64,000 nucleotides of DNA, from assembly GCA_007753915.1 (NCBI GenBank), contig CP036352.1, positions 1,426,001 through 1,490,000 of the forward strand. The letters run 5' to 3'. Shown one piece after another: positions 34,796 through 44,787 of this stretch (the stretch's first letter is position 1; every line of letters begins with the position of its first letter). The notes under the pieces were generated by a model, which ran no database searches, was not told where the DNA came from, and was given only the letters and a program-made list of their open reading frames with translations. A program made the translations under genes and the position numbers. This DNA is from Phycisphaerae bacterium RAS2. Its GTDB lineage: Bacteria; Planctomycetota; Phycisphaerae; UBA1845; UTPLA1.

Positions 34796-36220
34796 ATGGC
34801 CTCCAAGCCCGTGAAGGATGACGCCGCGCAAGCACTCCGCGCCCGGATCGCGCGCTTCCCCAAGTCGCCCGGCGTCTATCTTATGAAAGACTCACGCGGC
34901 CGCGTGCTGTACGTCGGCAAGGCCAAGGACCTCCGCTCGCGCGTCATGTCGTACTTTCAGGATTCCGCCGATTTGCTTAGCACACGCGGGCCGGAGATCG
35001 CCTCGATGATCGCCAAGGTCGTCGACGTCGACTTCCTCGAAACCGACACCGAGGTGGACGCGCTGCTGCAGGAAAACCGGCTCATCAAGGACATCCAGCC
35101 GCAATACAACGAACGGCTGCGCGACGACAAGAGCTTCCCGTACATTGAAATCACCACGAGTGACGATTTTCCCGGTGTTTATGTCACGCGTCAGCCGCGC
35201 ATCAAAGGCAGCAAGCTCTACGGGCCGTTCACGAATGCCGGCGACCTGCGCGACGCGGTCAACGCGCTCCAAAAGGTCTTTCGCTTTCGCAACTGCGAAC
35301 TGGACATTCGCGAGGACGATGAGAAGCGGCGATTCTTCCGCCCTTGCCTGCTTTACTCGATTCACCAATGCACGGCGCCCTGCGCCGATCGAATCAGCCG
35401 TGAGGACTACCGCCGCGACATCGATCGGTTGAAGCGATTCATGGCCTCCAAGCGCAGCGTGGTGCTGCGCGAGATGGAGCAGGAGATGCAGGCTGCGGCG
35501 CAAGCCTTGAACTTCGAAGAAGCCGCGCGAGTCCGCGACCGCATCAGCGCGATCAGGAAGCTCGCGCTGTCCGGCGACGTGGCCGAGGACGTGCAACCGG
35601 AAGTGTTTTACGTTGATCCGCGCGCCGGGCTGGAGAGGCTGGCGAAGGTGCTGGAGCTGGAGGAGACGCCCCGCATCATTGAAGGCATCGACATCGCCAA
35701 CCTGCAGGGGACCGAGTCCGTCGGGTCGCTCGTGTGCTTCATCGACGGCGTGCCGTTCAAGAGCGGCTATCGGCGGTTCGGCATCAAGACGGTCGAAGGG
35801 CAGGACGACTACGCCATGATCCGGGAAGTCGTTCGACGGCGATATCGGCTTGCCGGCGAAGGCGAGGAGATGTTCCCCGAAGTCATCATGATCGATGGAG
35901 GGTTGGGCCAGTTGCACGCGGCGATGGAAGCCTGCGGCGAGATGTTCGTGAAGCCGCCGATGCTGGTGGCGCTGGCCAAGCGCGAAGAAGAGATATACAT
36001 CCAGGCGCGCGGTCGACCGATCAAGTTGCCGCGGAACGACCCGGCGCTCCGATTGCTGCAACAGGTGCGCGACGAAGCGCACCGCTTCGCGCAGCACTAT
36101 CATCACATTCTGCGCAGCAAGCGTCAGTTTGATGAAGACATCAAGACTGGAAAACGCCCATCGCGGCGAAAGTCCGCCGCGCAGCGATCATCCAAGCCCC
36201 GGCGCAAACCGGGCGCGTGA
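34796..36220 (+). CDS. uvrC: Excinuclease ABC subunit C, shortened (no HhH domain)
   Basis: 474 aa versus about 610 for E. coli UvrC. UvrC makes both cuts in nucleotide excision repair. GIY-YIG domain (about 20-105: PGVYLMKDSRGRVLYVGKAKDLRSRV), UVR domain (about 205-240), and the RNase H-like domain with Asp (EGIDIANLQG), Asp (IDGGLGQLHAA) and His (DEAHRFAQHYHH) are present. The chain then ends in a short basic tail (RPSRRKSAAQRSSKPRRKPGA) instead of the two helix-hairpin-helix motifs that normally bind DNA. Confidence 0.9.
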   Translation: MASKPVKDDAAQALRARIARFPKSPGVYLMKDSRGRVLYVGKAKDLRSRVMSYFQDSADLLSTRGPEIASMIAKVVDVDFLETDTEVDALLQENRLIKDIQPQYNERLRDDKSFPYIEITTSDDFPGVYVTRQPRIKGSKLYGPFTNAGDLRDAVNALQKVFRFRNCELDIREDDEKRRFFRPCLLYSIHQCTAPCADRISREDYRRDIDRLKRFMASKRSVVLREMEQEMQAAAQALNFEEAARVRDRISAIRKLALSGDVAEDVQPEVFYVDPRAGLERLAKVLELEETPRIIEGIDIANLQGTESVGSLVCFIDGVPFKSGYRRFGIKTVEGQDDYAMIREVVRRRYRLAGEGEEMFPEVIMIDGGLGQLHAAMEACGEMFVKPPMLVALAKREEEIYIQARGRPIKLPRNDPALRLLQQVRDEAHRFAQHYHHILRSKRQFDEDIKTGKRPSRRKSAAQRSSKPRRKPGA

Positions 36221-36250
36221 TTTCGCACGATCCGCGCCGCAGGGCCGAGA

Positions 36251-38401
36251 CTACGGTATCGCCAGCAAGGCAGCCACGAATTCATCGATATCGAGTTGCA
36301 GGTCGCCGTTGCCCATGTCGGAACACGGGCACTGATCCGCGGGGATCTGGGTTCCCAGTTTGCATCGCACGAAGCCGGCGATGTCCGAGGCGTTCAGCAC
36401 AGTGTCATTATTGACGTCGCCTTCCAGCGAGCACGTACCGCCCGGCGTCGTCGCGCCGTTGGGGTCGCAGAACGGCGTCTCCAGCGAAGTCCAATTACGA
36501 GCCTTGGCGCGGAAAGTGTAAGTCACGCCCGGCGTCAATCCCGTCACGGTGGTCGTTGGCGTGCCCACCCAAGTATTCGCGCCGCTGCCGGCGGCCGGGG
36601 TCATCTCGAAGAAAAAGCCCGTGCTGATGAAACCGATGTTTGTGAACGTCCCATCAGCGAAGACCTCGATCGACGTTCCCGTGACGGTTCCAAAGCTGAT
36701 CGAAGCCGGGGTCTCGATGTGTGTCGGACTGTTGATCGTCGATGTGTACCCGGTCAGGTTGTTCGGCACGGCCTGATCGCGCGCCCGCGCGCGGTAGTTG
36801 TAGAAATTGTTGGGTTGCAGGCCGTCATCGATGTACACGGTTGACGTCTGCCAGGCGCTGTCGGTCCCGCCCGTGCCCGAGCCGGTTGTGAAGTCGAACT
36901 GGTATTCGACCGGCGGGCTGGCGACGTCGGTCGCCGTCGTGGCGGTCATCGTGATTTCCGTGGCGCTCAACGGGGCCGGATCAGAGGCCCAGGTCAGCGG
37001 GTTGGGCGTCGGCGTCGTCACGTCGGCCGTGCTGGACACGACCGTGAAAGTAAGCGTGTAGAGCTGCGACTGGCTTGACGAGCTGCCCTCATAGACTCGG
37101 ATGAAAAAATTTCCCGGTGACCCGGTCAGCTGAACTTCCGAAAGCGTCTCCGCAGTGCCTGCCGGCTGGCTGGCGCCCGTGGCGAGCACCGTTGTGCCGT
37201 CCGAGCCGATGATCTGAACGTTCAAATTCTGCATGGTGAGGCTGTTGATGATGTTCCCGCTGTTGCAATCGCCATTGCCCGCTTGCGTGCTGGAGTCATA
37301 CGAAAAGCCTTGCGGCGTCACCGTCAGCGTGGCGATCTTGGCGGCGAACGTTGTGGTGAATCGGTAATAGTCCTGCTCGCCGTCGGCATCGATCGACAGA
37401 ATGCCGGAATTGGGAATCGCCGGCGCCGGCACCGCGCCGCGGTTGATCGCAAGGCCGGCGATCGCCGTTCCGAGGTTTGTCGCGGTCCCCGACGTGTTGT
37501 TCGGCTCGTCGTTGTCGCCGTAATGTCGCTGCCCGGCGCGAAGGTCGTCGTGCCTCGGGCCGTCGATGAACGTGTTAATGATCGGCTCCATCAATCGGCC
37601 GTTCGTGCCGCCCAGCAGCGGGCAGACGTGCGCGATGCCCAGGCCGTGGCCGTGTTCGTGCATGATCACGTCGCGCAGGAACAGGTTGGAACTGAACGAG
37701 CTGTTCCAGTCCTCGTCGCGGTCCATGACCATGTCGCCGCCACCCGACGGGAAATTGTTGTAGGCGAGTGTATTACTGTTGCCGTCGATGAACTTCATGC
37801 CGATGCGCACGTCGCCGCGCGTTGTCCCGTTGCCCGCGCTGCCCCAGGCCGCGCCATCATCCCAATCCACTCCCGCTGCCGTCAGCCTCACATACGAGGT
37901 CCCCGTGAGCGCGGCCCATCGATCAAAGCTCTGCTGAAACCGCGAAATCCACGTCGCGCGGCCACCCTGCAGGGCAAAAATCGAATCCATCTTGGAGAAC
38001 AATTCATTTGTGCCCGAGCCCTCGCCCACCCCATTGGGGATCGTCACGCCATCCGGTGCGAAGCTCCACGTCAGGACAATCGGGTCGCCCTGCGAACCCG
38101 GCCACCGACCCGTCGTGTTATATCGAAACTCGTCTGGAAACTCGAGCTGCTCCTGCACGCGCTGGATGATCTCCAGCGGAGTTCCCTCGGCGAAACACGC
38201 CGCCACCGCGCCGCCCACCCGCTGCGACGGATTCCAGTGTTTCTCGTACCAATCGAGACTTACCCGCGTCGAGGGGTATCGACCGTCGAGGATGCCCGGC
38301 CGCGCTTCCGACTCGCCGGGAGCGATCGGCATCCGCGCCAGCATGATGACGGCGAATGTGAAAGTAAGAAGAACGATTCCCGTGCGAATGGCAGAACGCA
38401 T
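36251..38401 (-). CDS. Secreted matrixin-like metallopeptidase with FN3 and dockerin domains
   Basis: 716 aa. Signal peptide (VLLTFTFAVIMLARM). Zinc motif HEHGHGLGIAHVCPLLGG (about 265) followed by LMEP (Met-turn). Next a pre-peptidase C-terminal-type domain (DGEQDYYRFTTTF), two FN3-like regions (one ending TGLTPGVTYTFRAKA), and a C-terminal dockerin-like pair (EGDVNNDTVLNASDIAGFVRCKLG and DLQLDIDEFVAALL). GGAGG before ATG 38401 and a promoter upstream support the start. Likely an exported protease anchored or assembled through its dockerin; no scaffoldin seen here. Confidence 0.85.
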   Translation of the reverse strand: MRSAIRTGIVLLTFTFAVIMLARMPIAPGESEARPGILDGRYPSTRVSLDWYEKHWNPSQRVGGAVAACFAEGTPLEIIQRVQEQLEFPDEFRYNTTGRWPGSQGDPIVLTWSFAPDGVTIPNGVGEGSGTNELFSKMDSIFALQGGRATWISRFQQSFDRWAALTGTSYVRLTAAGVDWDDGAAWGSAGNGTTRGDVRIGMKFIDGNSNTLAYNNFPSGGGDMVMDRDEDWNSSFSSNLFLRDVIMHEHGHGLGIAHVCPLLGGTNGRLMEPIINTFIDGPRHDDLRAGQRHYGDNDEPNNTSGTATNLGTAIAGLAINRGAVPAPAIPNSGILSIDADGEQDYYRFTTTFAAKIATLTVTPQGFSYDSSTQAGNGDCNSGNIINSLTMQNLNVQIIGSDGTTVLATGASQPAGTAETLSEVQLTGSPGNFFIRVYEGSSSSQSQLYTLTFTVVSSTADVTTPTPNPLTWASDPAPLSATEITMTATTATDVASPPVEYQFDFTTGSGTGGTDSAWQTSTVYIDDGLQPNNFYNYRARARDQAVPNNLTGYTSTINSPTHIETPASISFGTVTGTSIEVFADGTFTNIGFISTGFFFEMTPAAGSGANTWVGTPTTTVTGLTPGVTYTFRAKARNWTSLETPFCDPNGATTPGGTCSLEGDVNNDTVLNASDIAGFVRCKLGTQIPADQCPCSDMGNGDLQLDIDEFVAALLAIP

Positions 38402-38552
38402 GAACCCCTCCGAGGGCCTCAATCGGCTTATGCAAACAGGAAACAAAACCATCGGGGATTCGGCAGCGCCGATTCATGCCGGGCCGCGCCCGGTTGAACG
38501 AATCGAAAATGGCGGGTCATCGCTGCGCGCGGAAACCCCACTCCTCTTACCA

Positions 38553-38583
38553 ATTATAGGCCTGTGGCCGGGGGGGCGGTCAA
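38553..38583 (-). promoter_or_regulatory. Sigma70-type promoter for the dockerin metallopeptidase
   Basis: On the minus strand, TTGACC (38583-38578) and perfect TATAAT (38558-38553) with a 19-bp spacer, about 150 bases before the start codon. The spacer is slightly long. Confidence 0.55.
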
Positions 38584-38612
38584 CCCGAATCGGCCCCGAA
38601 TCACTCGCAATT

Positions 38613-39566
38613 TCAGTATTCAAACAGTTTTGAGACGCTGGATTGGGTGTGGATGTTCCTTATCGCACGCGCAAAGAGCGGCGCGGCCGAGGCGACCTTT
38701 ACCTTGCGTGAAAGCGGCTCGAAGCGGTGCTCCAGCGTGTCGGTGATGATCAATTGTCGAATCGGGCTGTTGTCGATTACCGCCGCCGCTCCGGGAGTCA
38801 TCACGCCGTGGGCAACGGCGGCATAGACGGATTTCGCGCCCTCTTCGATCAGGCGCTTGGCCGTGGCCACGAGCGTGCCGCCGGTGGTGGTGAAGTCGTC
38901 CACAATGAGCGCGTTCTTCCCGGCGACGTGACCAATGATGCGGTTCACGACAGCCTTCTCGCGGTGGTCGGCACGGGTCTTCTCGGCAATGACCGTCTTG
39001 GCGCCCAACGCGCGGGAATAACCATTGGCCATGGCGGTCGCGCCGACATCCGGCGCGACAACGACCCATTTGCGATCGACCATCTTGCGGAAATAGGCTG
39101 CAATCACCGGCAGGGCGTAGAGGTGATCCACGGGCACGTGGAAGAAGCCTTGAATCTGCGGAGCGTGCAGATCCATCGTCACGATCCGATCGACCCCCGC
39201 CGCCTCGAGGCAGTCGGCCACGACGCGTGCCCGAATCGACACACGCGGCTCATCCTTCTTGTCGCCCTTGCCGTAGCCGAAGAACGGGATGACCGCCGTG
39301 ACGGTGCGGGCGCTGGCGCGCTTCAACGCGTCGATGTAGAAGAGCAGTTCCACGAAATGATCGTTGACTGGGTACGAGAGCGACTGCACAAAATAAACAT
39401 CCCGGCCGCGCACATTCTCCCCGACGCGGACAAACGTATTGCCCTCGGAAAAATGCTTGGTGAACGTCTGCCCCGGGCGAAGCCGCAGCTGCTTGCCGAT
39501 CGCCGTCGTGAATTGCTGGCTGGCCGATCCGCCGAGCAGGAGAAGCTTGAGTTTGCCTGATGCCAT
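38613..39566 (-). CDS. prs: Ribose-phosphate pyrophosphokinase
   Basis: 317 aa, full length. Makes PRPP from ribose-5-phosphate and ATP. Family blocks: FSEGNTFVRVGENVRGRDVYFVQSLSYPVNDHFVELLFYIDALKRASA, VIPFFGYGKGDKKDEPRVSIRARVVADCLEAAGVDRIVTMDLHAPQIQGFF, and the PRPP-binding loop NALIVDDFTTTGGTL. The ATG at 39566 begins the family-length protein. It supplies PRPP for upp and for nucleotide synthesis generally. Downstream on the same strand of the LacI-type regulator (60-bp gap). Confidence 0.96.
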   Translation of the reverse strand: MASGKLKLLLLGGSASQQFTTAIGKQLRLRPGQTFTKHFSEGNTFVRVGENVRGRDVYFVQSLSYPVNDHFVELLFYIDALKRASARTVTAVIPFFGYGKGDKKDEPRVSIRARVVADCLEAAGVDRIVTMDLHAPQIQGFFHVPVDHLYALPVIAAYFRKMVDRKWVVVAPDVGATAMANGYSRALGAKTVIAEKTRADHREKAVVNRIIGHVAGKNALIVDDFTTTGGTLVATAKRLIEEGAKSVYAAVAHGVMTPGAAAVIDNSPIRQLIITDTLEHRFEPLSRKVKVASAAPLFARAIRNIHTQSSVSKLFEY

Positions 39567-39625
39567 GTATCCGGCTACCTCCGGGATTGGGGCGGCGCGC
39601 CGCTGCGGGCGCAACTGCGCCGATT

Positions 39626-40672
39626 CTACTGGGAAGCGATCCGCGCCGTGGAGTCGCGCGTGATCAGCGATGCCGGCAGCCGTATGCGTATCGGCTCGCG
39701 CTCGTCGGCATTGGGATCGCGGCGGATTTCTTCGAACAAGAGGTCCAATGCCGTCGCCACCATCGCCCGGATGTCGATGCCGATTGTCGTCAGCGCGGGC
39801 CGGAAAAACTGGGCCAATTGAATGTCGTTGCAACCCACGATGGACAGGTCACCGGGCACGTCCCGCCCGATGCCGGCAGCCGCCACGACCGATGCCATCG
39901 CGATTTCGTCGTTGATGCAGATGATCCCCGTCGTCTGCGGCGCGCTGGTGAGCAGCTTCTGAAGCGAGGCGGCGCACATGTTGGCGTTGGCGCACGCCTC
40001 CTGCCGGATATTGGAAGCTGAAATCCCGTGTTCCTTGAACGCCCGCTCGATTCCTCGTCGCCGCAGTTCGAACCAGCTCGGCTCCTCATCAGGGTGCGGT
40101 CCGCCCAGGTAACCAAGATGCCGGTGGCCGAGGCTGATCAGATGCGACGCCGCGATGTATGAGAAACCCGCGATATCCGGGCTGACCTCATGGAAGCGGG
40201 TCTGCTCCACGGCGCTGTGAATGAGCACTGTCGGCGTGCCCGCCGTGACGGACGACCTTTCCCCCGCGGGCATTCGGTAGAATTCTTCGGGTGGAGCGAT
40301 GACCACGGCGCCGGCCAGCTTGAAGTTCCGCAGCGCCTGCCGATAGCTGCTGAACGACTGGCAACTGATCACGCCGTATTTCCGCGACTCGATCGCCTGC
40401 GAGACCTCGTCGACGAGTTTCGCGAGGTAGTGGTGGCTCGAGATGAACTCGGCGAGCATCACGATCGTGTTGAGCTGTTCGCCGCGAAGGCTCCGCGCCA
40501 TCAGGTTCGGCACGTAGCCCATTTGCTCGGCCGCTTCGCGACAGCGCAGCGCCGTCTCGGCGCCGACCAGATGCTCCTTGCCGGACAGAGCGCGCGAAAC
40601 CGTCATCGCCGAGACACCGACCCGCCGAGCCACGTCTCGAAGGGTCACGTTCTTGATCTTCCGCTCCGCCAC
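39626..40672 (-). CDS. LacI-family transcriptional regulator
   Basis: 348 aa. N-terminal helix-turn-helix and hinge (VTLRDVARRVGVSAMTVSRALSGKEHLVGAETALRCREAAEQMGYVPNLMARSLRG) match LacI repressors, then a periplasmic-binding-like effector domain (e.g. GHRHLGYLGGP, TTGIICINDEIAMASV, DLSIVGCNDIQLAQFF). The GTG at 40672 is the only start giving the full HTH. The effector is not predictable, though sugar is usual. An exact palindrome GATAACAGTTATC upstream is a candidate operator. Confidence 0.9.
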   Translation of the reverse strand: MAERKIKNVTLRDVARRVGVSAMTVSRALSGKEHLVGAETALRCREAAEQMGYVPNLMARSLRGEQLNTIVMLAEFISSHHYLAKLVDEVSQAIESRKYGVISCQSFSSYRQALRNFKLAGAVVIAPPEEFYRMPAGERSSVTAGTPTVLIHSAVEQTRFHEVSPDIAGFSYIAASHLISLGHRHLGYLGGPHPDEEPSWFELRRRGIERAFKEHGISASNIRQEACANANMCAASLQKLLTSAPQTTGIICINDEIAMASVVAAAGIGRDVPGDLSIVGCNDIQLAQFFRPALTTIGIDIRAMVATALDLLFEEIRRDPNADEREPIRIRLPASLITRDSTARIASQ

Positions 40673-40865
40673 GATTGTTGACTCGTGTCTGGTTAGTGGG
40701 GCCGGATTCCCGTCAGCGAACCGTACCGGCCAGTAAGAAAAACCTGTGTTGGACCTTCCGCCTCAATCGATCCGCTGCTCGATTAAGCTTAACTGTTATA
40801 TCAGGGCGAAGCCAGAGGCTGTAACACCTGAATCTACCAGTCAGACCCAGTAGGGAAACAACACG

Positions 40866-40878
40866 GATAACAGTTATC
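40866..40878. repeat. 13-bp palindrome GATAACAGTTATC, candidate LacI-type operator
   Basis: GATAAC-A-GTTATC is an exact inverted repeat about 200 bases upstream of the LacI-type gene. A second partial copy in opposite orientation (AACTGTTAT) lies at 40791-40799. Confidence 0.4.
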
Positions 40879-40971
40879 GGAAATTGGCGTGGAGCTTCTA
40901 CGAGGGCGGAGTGGCTACTCTCATTCGGAAAAGAGCGCCGCCCGCGATCGCGGCGCGATTGGGAGGGGTAT

Positions 40972-41055
40972 TGCGGCCAAGAGGAGTCGAACCTCCACGA
41001 GCTTGCGCTCACTAGGACCTGAACCTAGCGCGTCTGCCAATTCCGCCATGGCCGC
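40972..41055 (-). tRNA. tRNA-Leu (CAG anticodon)
   Basis: 84-nt class II tRNA. Acceptor GCGGCCA pairs with TGGCCGC, anticodon CAG within GGTTCAGGTCC, a long variable arm (GAGCGCAAGCTC), T arm GAGG-TTCGACT-CCTC, discriminator A. CCA is not encoded. Confidence 0.93.
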
Positions 41056-41515
41056 GGTTTTCGGATTCCAGTCTGGGCCGGTGGACCTGCTGGATCGGGC
41101 CAAGCAGTGTATGGGCGCGATGCGAAGCTGGCAAGTCACGTTTGATGGCAGGAATAGAGTCTGCCTCTATATCCGAGCCGCGACCGTGATAAAACGGGTT
41201 TTTTCCAACTTGCCGAAACGTGCTTTCCGGTTGGTAAATGGCCCCTATGATCCCATAAGAAGCCGGGAATGGCATTGCCGGGCAATTGCGTGTAAATTGG
41301 TATCCCCGGTGACGGTTCGACCGATATGAGTGGAGCGGAGTAGCCCCTTCATGCGTCGGCCGCCGGCATCGGCGACACACCGCGACGGCGACACTCGGCG
41401 GGGCAGTGATTCAGACAGTCGCGGAAAACGACGGCGTGACAGCACCCTCGAGCATTGGAAACCACGTAAACGCCGCGATGGCGATGGGGACGCGTCTGTC
41501 CCATTGGAGAGCACG
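41056..41515. other. Intergenic region: tRNA-Leu promoter and KorA leader
   Basis: 460 bp between tRNA-Leu (minus) and korA (plus). It holds the tRNA promoter near 41106-41134. No confident promoter for korA was found, though TATGAT occurs at 41246. The open frame in this stretch is low-complexity and not credible as a gene. Confidence 0.5.
41106..41134 (-). promoter_or_regulatory. Promoter for tRNA-Leu
   Basis: On the minus strand TTGCCA (41134-41129), 17-bp spacer, TACACT (41111-41106), about 50 bases before the tRNA 5' end. Confidence 0.5.
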
Positions 41516-43390
<1,875 letters not shown>

Positions 43391-43410
43391 GGCCTTGCGA
43401 CAAAACGGCG

Positions 43411-43435
43411 CCGCGCGGGCTGAAGCCCGCGGCTC
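43411..43435. repeat. 25-bp repeat, identical copy also inside coaB
   Basis: This palindrome-bearing element (contains GCGGGCTGAAGCCCGC) lies between korA and korB and is identical over 25 bases to 61486-61510. Confidence 0.75.
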
Positions 43436-43510
43436 ATAGCGTATTGGACTACCTGACGTTTCGACTTTTTGATGTTTCGGCGTTTCGACGTTTCGAAACC
43501 GGAGTGAACG

Positions 43511-44530
43511 ATGACGACTGCAACGTTGCCGCAACTGACCCCCAAGGACTTCGCCAGCGATCAGGACGTGCGCTGGTGCCCCGGCTGCGGGGATTATTCC
43601 ATCCTCGCGCAGGTCAAGAAAATCCTGCCTGAACTGAACATTCCGCGAGAAAAGATCGTCTTCGTATCGGGCATCGGCTGCTCCAGCCGCTTTCCGTACT
43701 ACGTCAGCAGCTACGGCTTCCACTCGATCCACGGCCGCGCCCCGGCCGTCGCGACCGGCGTGAAGCTGGCCAATCCCGAGTTGAGCGTCTGGGTGGCGAC
43801 CGGCGACGGCGACGGCCTGTCGATCGGCGGCAACCACCTCGTGCACGCCATCCGCCGAAACGTGGACCTGAAGATTCTCCTGTTCAACAACCGCATCTAC
43901 GGCCTGACGAAGGGTCAATACTCGCCGACGTCCGAACTGGGCAAGAAAACCAAGAGCACGCCGATGGGCTCGGTGGACAACCCGCTTTGCCCGATCTCGG
44001 TGGCCATCGGCTCGGAAGCGACATTTGTCGCGCGAACGATGGACGTCAACGTCAAGCACCTGGCCGACACGCTGCTCCGCGCCGGCAAACACAAGGGCAC
44101 GGCCTTCGTCGAGATTTATCAGAATTGCAACGTGTTCAACGACGGCGCATTTGAATACGCCACCGACCGCGAAGTGAAGGAAGACAACACCTTGTACGTC
44201 GAGCACGGCAAGCCGATGATCTTCGGCAAGAACCGCGACAAGGGCATCCGCTTCAAGAACATGGAGCCGGAAGTCGTGCAACTCGGCGGCAGCATCAAGG
44301 AAGACGACTTGATCTTCCACGACGAGAAGGCTCCCGAGCCGAGTCTCGCGTTCATGCTAAGCCGCATGCGCTATCCCGAGTTTCCCGAGGTGTTCGGTGT
44401 GCTTCGAAGCGTTGAGAGACCGACGTTTGACGCGGCCGTGTACCACCAGATGCAGCAGGCCGAGGAGAAGATGGGCAAGGGCGATCTGGAGAAACTCATC
44501 AACAGCGGCGACACATGGGTCGTGGACTAA
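43511..44530 (+). CDS. korB: 2-oxoacid:ferredoxin oxidoreductase, beta subunit
   Basis: 339 aa. TPP-binding subunit that pairs with KorA. Cys-bearing WCPGCGDYS, GIGCSSRFPYY, the TPP motif GDGDGLSIGGNH ... NNRIYGLTKGQYSPTS, and NCNVFND are typical of the 2-oxoglutarate/2-oxoacid ferredoxin oxidoreductase beta chain. Supports a reductive or anaerobic-style oxoacid step in the TCA cycle. A clear terminator follows. Confidence 0.93.
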   Translation: MTTATLPQLTPKDFASDQDVRWCPGCGDYSILAQVKKILPELNIPREKIVFVSGIGCSSRFPYYVSSYGFHSIHGRAPAVATGVKLANPELSVWVATGDGDGLSIGGNHLVHAIRRNVDLKILLFNNRIYGLTKGQYSPTSELGKKTKSTPMGSVDNPLCPISVAIGSEATFVARTMDVNVKHLADTLLRAGKHKGTAFVEIYQNCNVFNDGAFEYATDREVKEDNTLYVEHGKPMIFGKNRDKGIRFKNMEPEVVQLGGSIKEDDLIFHDEKAPEPSLAFMLSRMRYPEFPEVFGVLRSVERPTFDAAVYHQMQQAEEKMGKGDLEKLINSGDTWVVD

Positions 44531-44593
44531 CTGCGGGTAAGTCCCAGTACGTCAAATACGCCAAATTGACGAGACGCCGAAACGAACCCCTCC

Positions 44594-44626
44594 AAAGCCC
44601 CGGGCATTTGCCTGGGGCTTTTGTTT
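44594..44626 (+). terminator. Rho-independent terminator after korB
   Basis: Stem AAAGCCCCGGGC / GCCTGGGGCTTT with an ATTT loop (one mismatch) followed by TTTGTTT, about 65 bases after the korB stop. Confidence 0.88.
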
Positions 44627-44663
44627 GCGCATTCCTTAATGAATCCCGACACCCGTCCAAACC

Positions 44664-44693
44664 TTGAATTCGGGCCGTCGTTTTTCGTATGAT
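44664..44693 (+). promoter_or_regulatory. Promoter for the beta-helix protein gene
   Basis: TTGAAT (44664-44669), 18-bp spacer, TATGAT (44688-44693), about 95 bases before the ATG at 44788. Confidence 0.5.
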
Positions 44694-44787
44694 TGCCTCC
44701 GGATTGCCTGCTTCGCCGGCGGACGGCGGGGCATGGCTTTTTTGAGCTTACAGCGCCCGTCCAACCTATCTCGGCAAGGAGCATTTA

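Noticed and set aside
40889-41329. Open frame across the tRNA-Leu region
   Set aside because: Overlaps the tRNA and is low-complexity; not a gene.
41330-41515. Upstream extension of KorA
   Set aside because: Residues are Arg/Asp-rich and unlike the family; GGAG directly before ATG 41516 supports the later start.
43391-43510. CRISPR-like or attachment-site repeat between korA and korB
   Set aside because: A single palindromic unit plus short TTTCGACG runs; no spacer-repeat periodicity and no cas genes.
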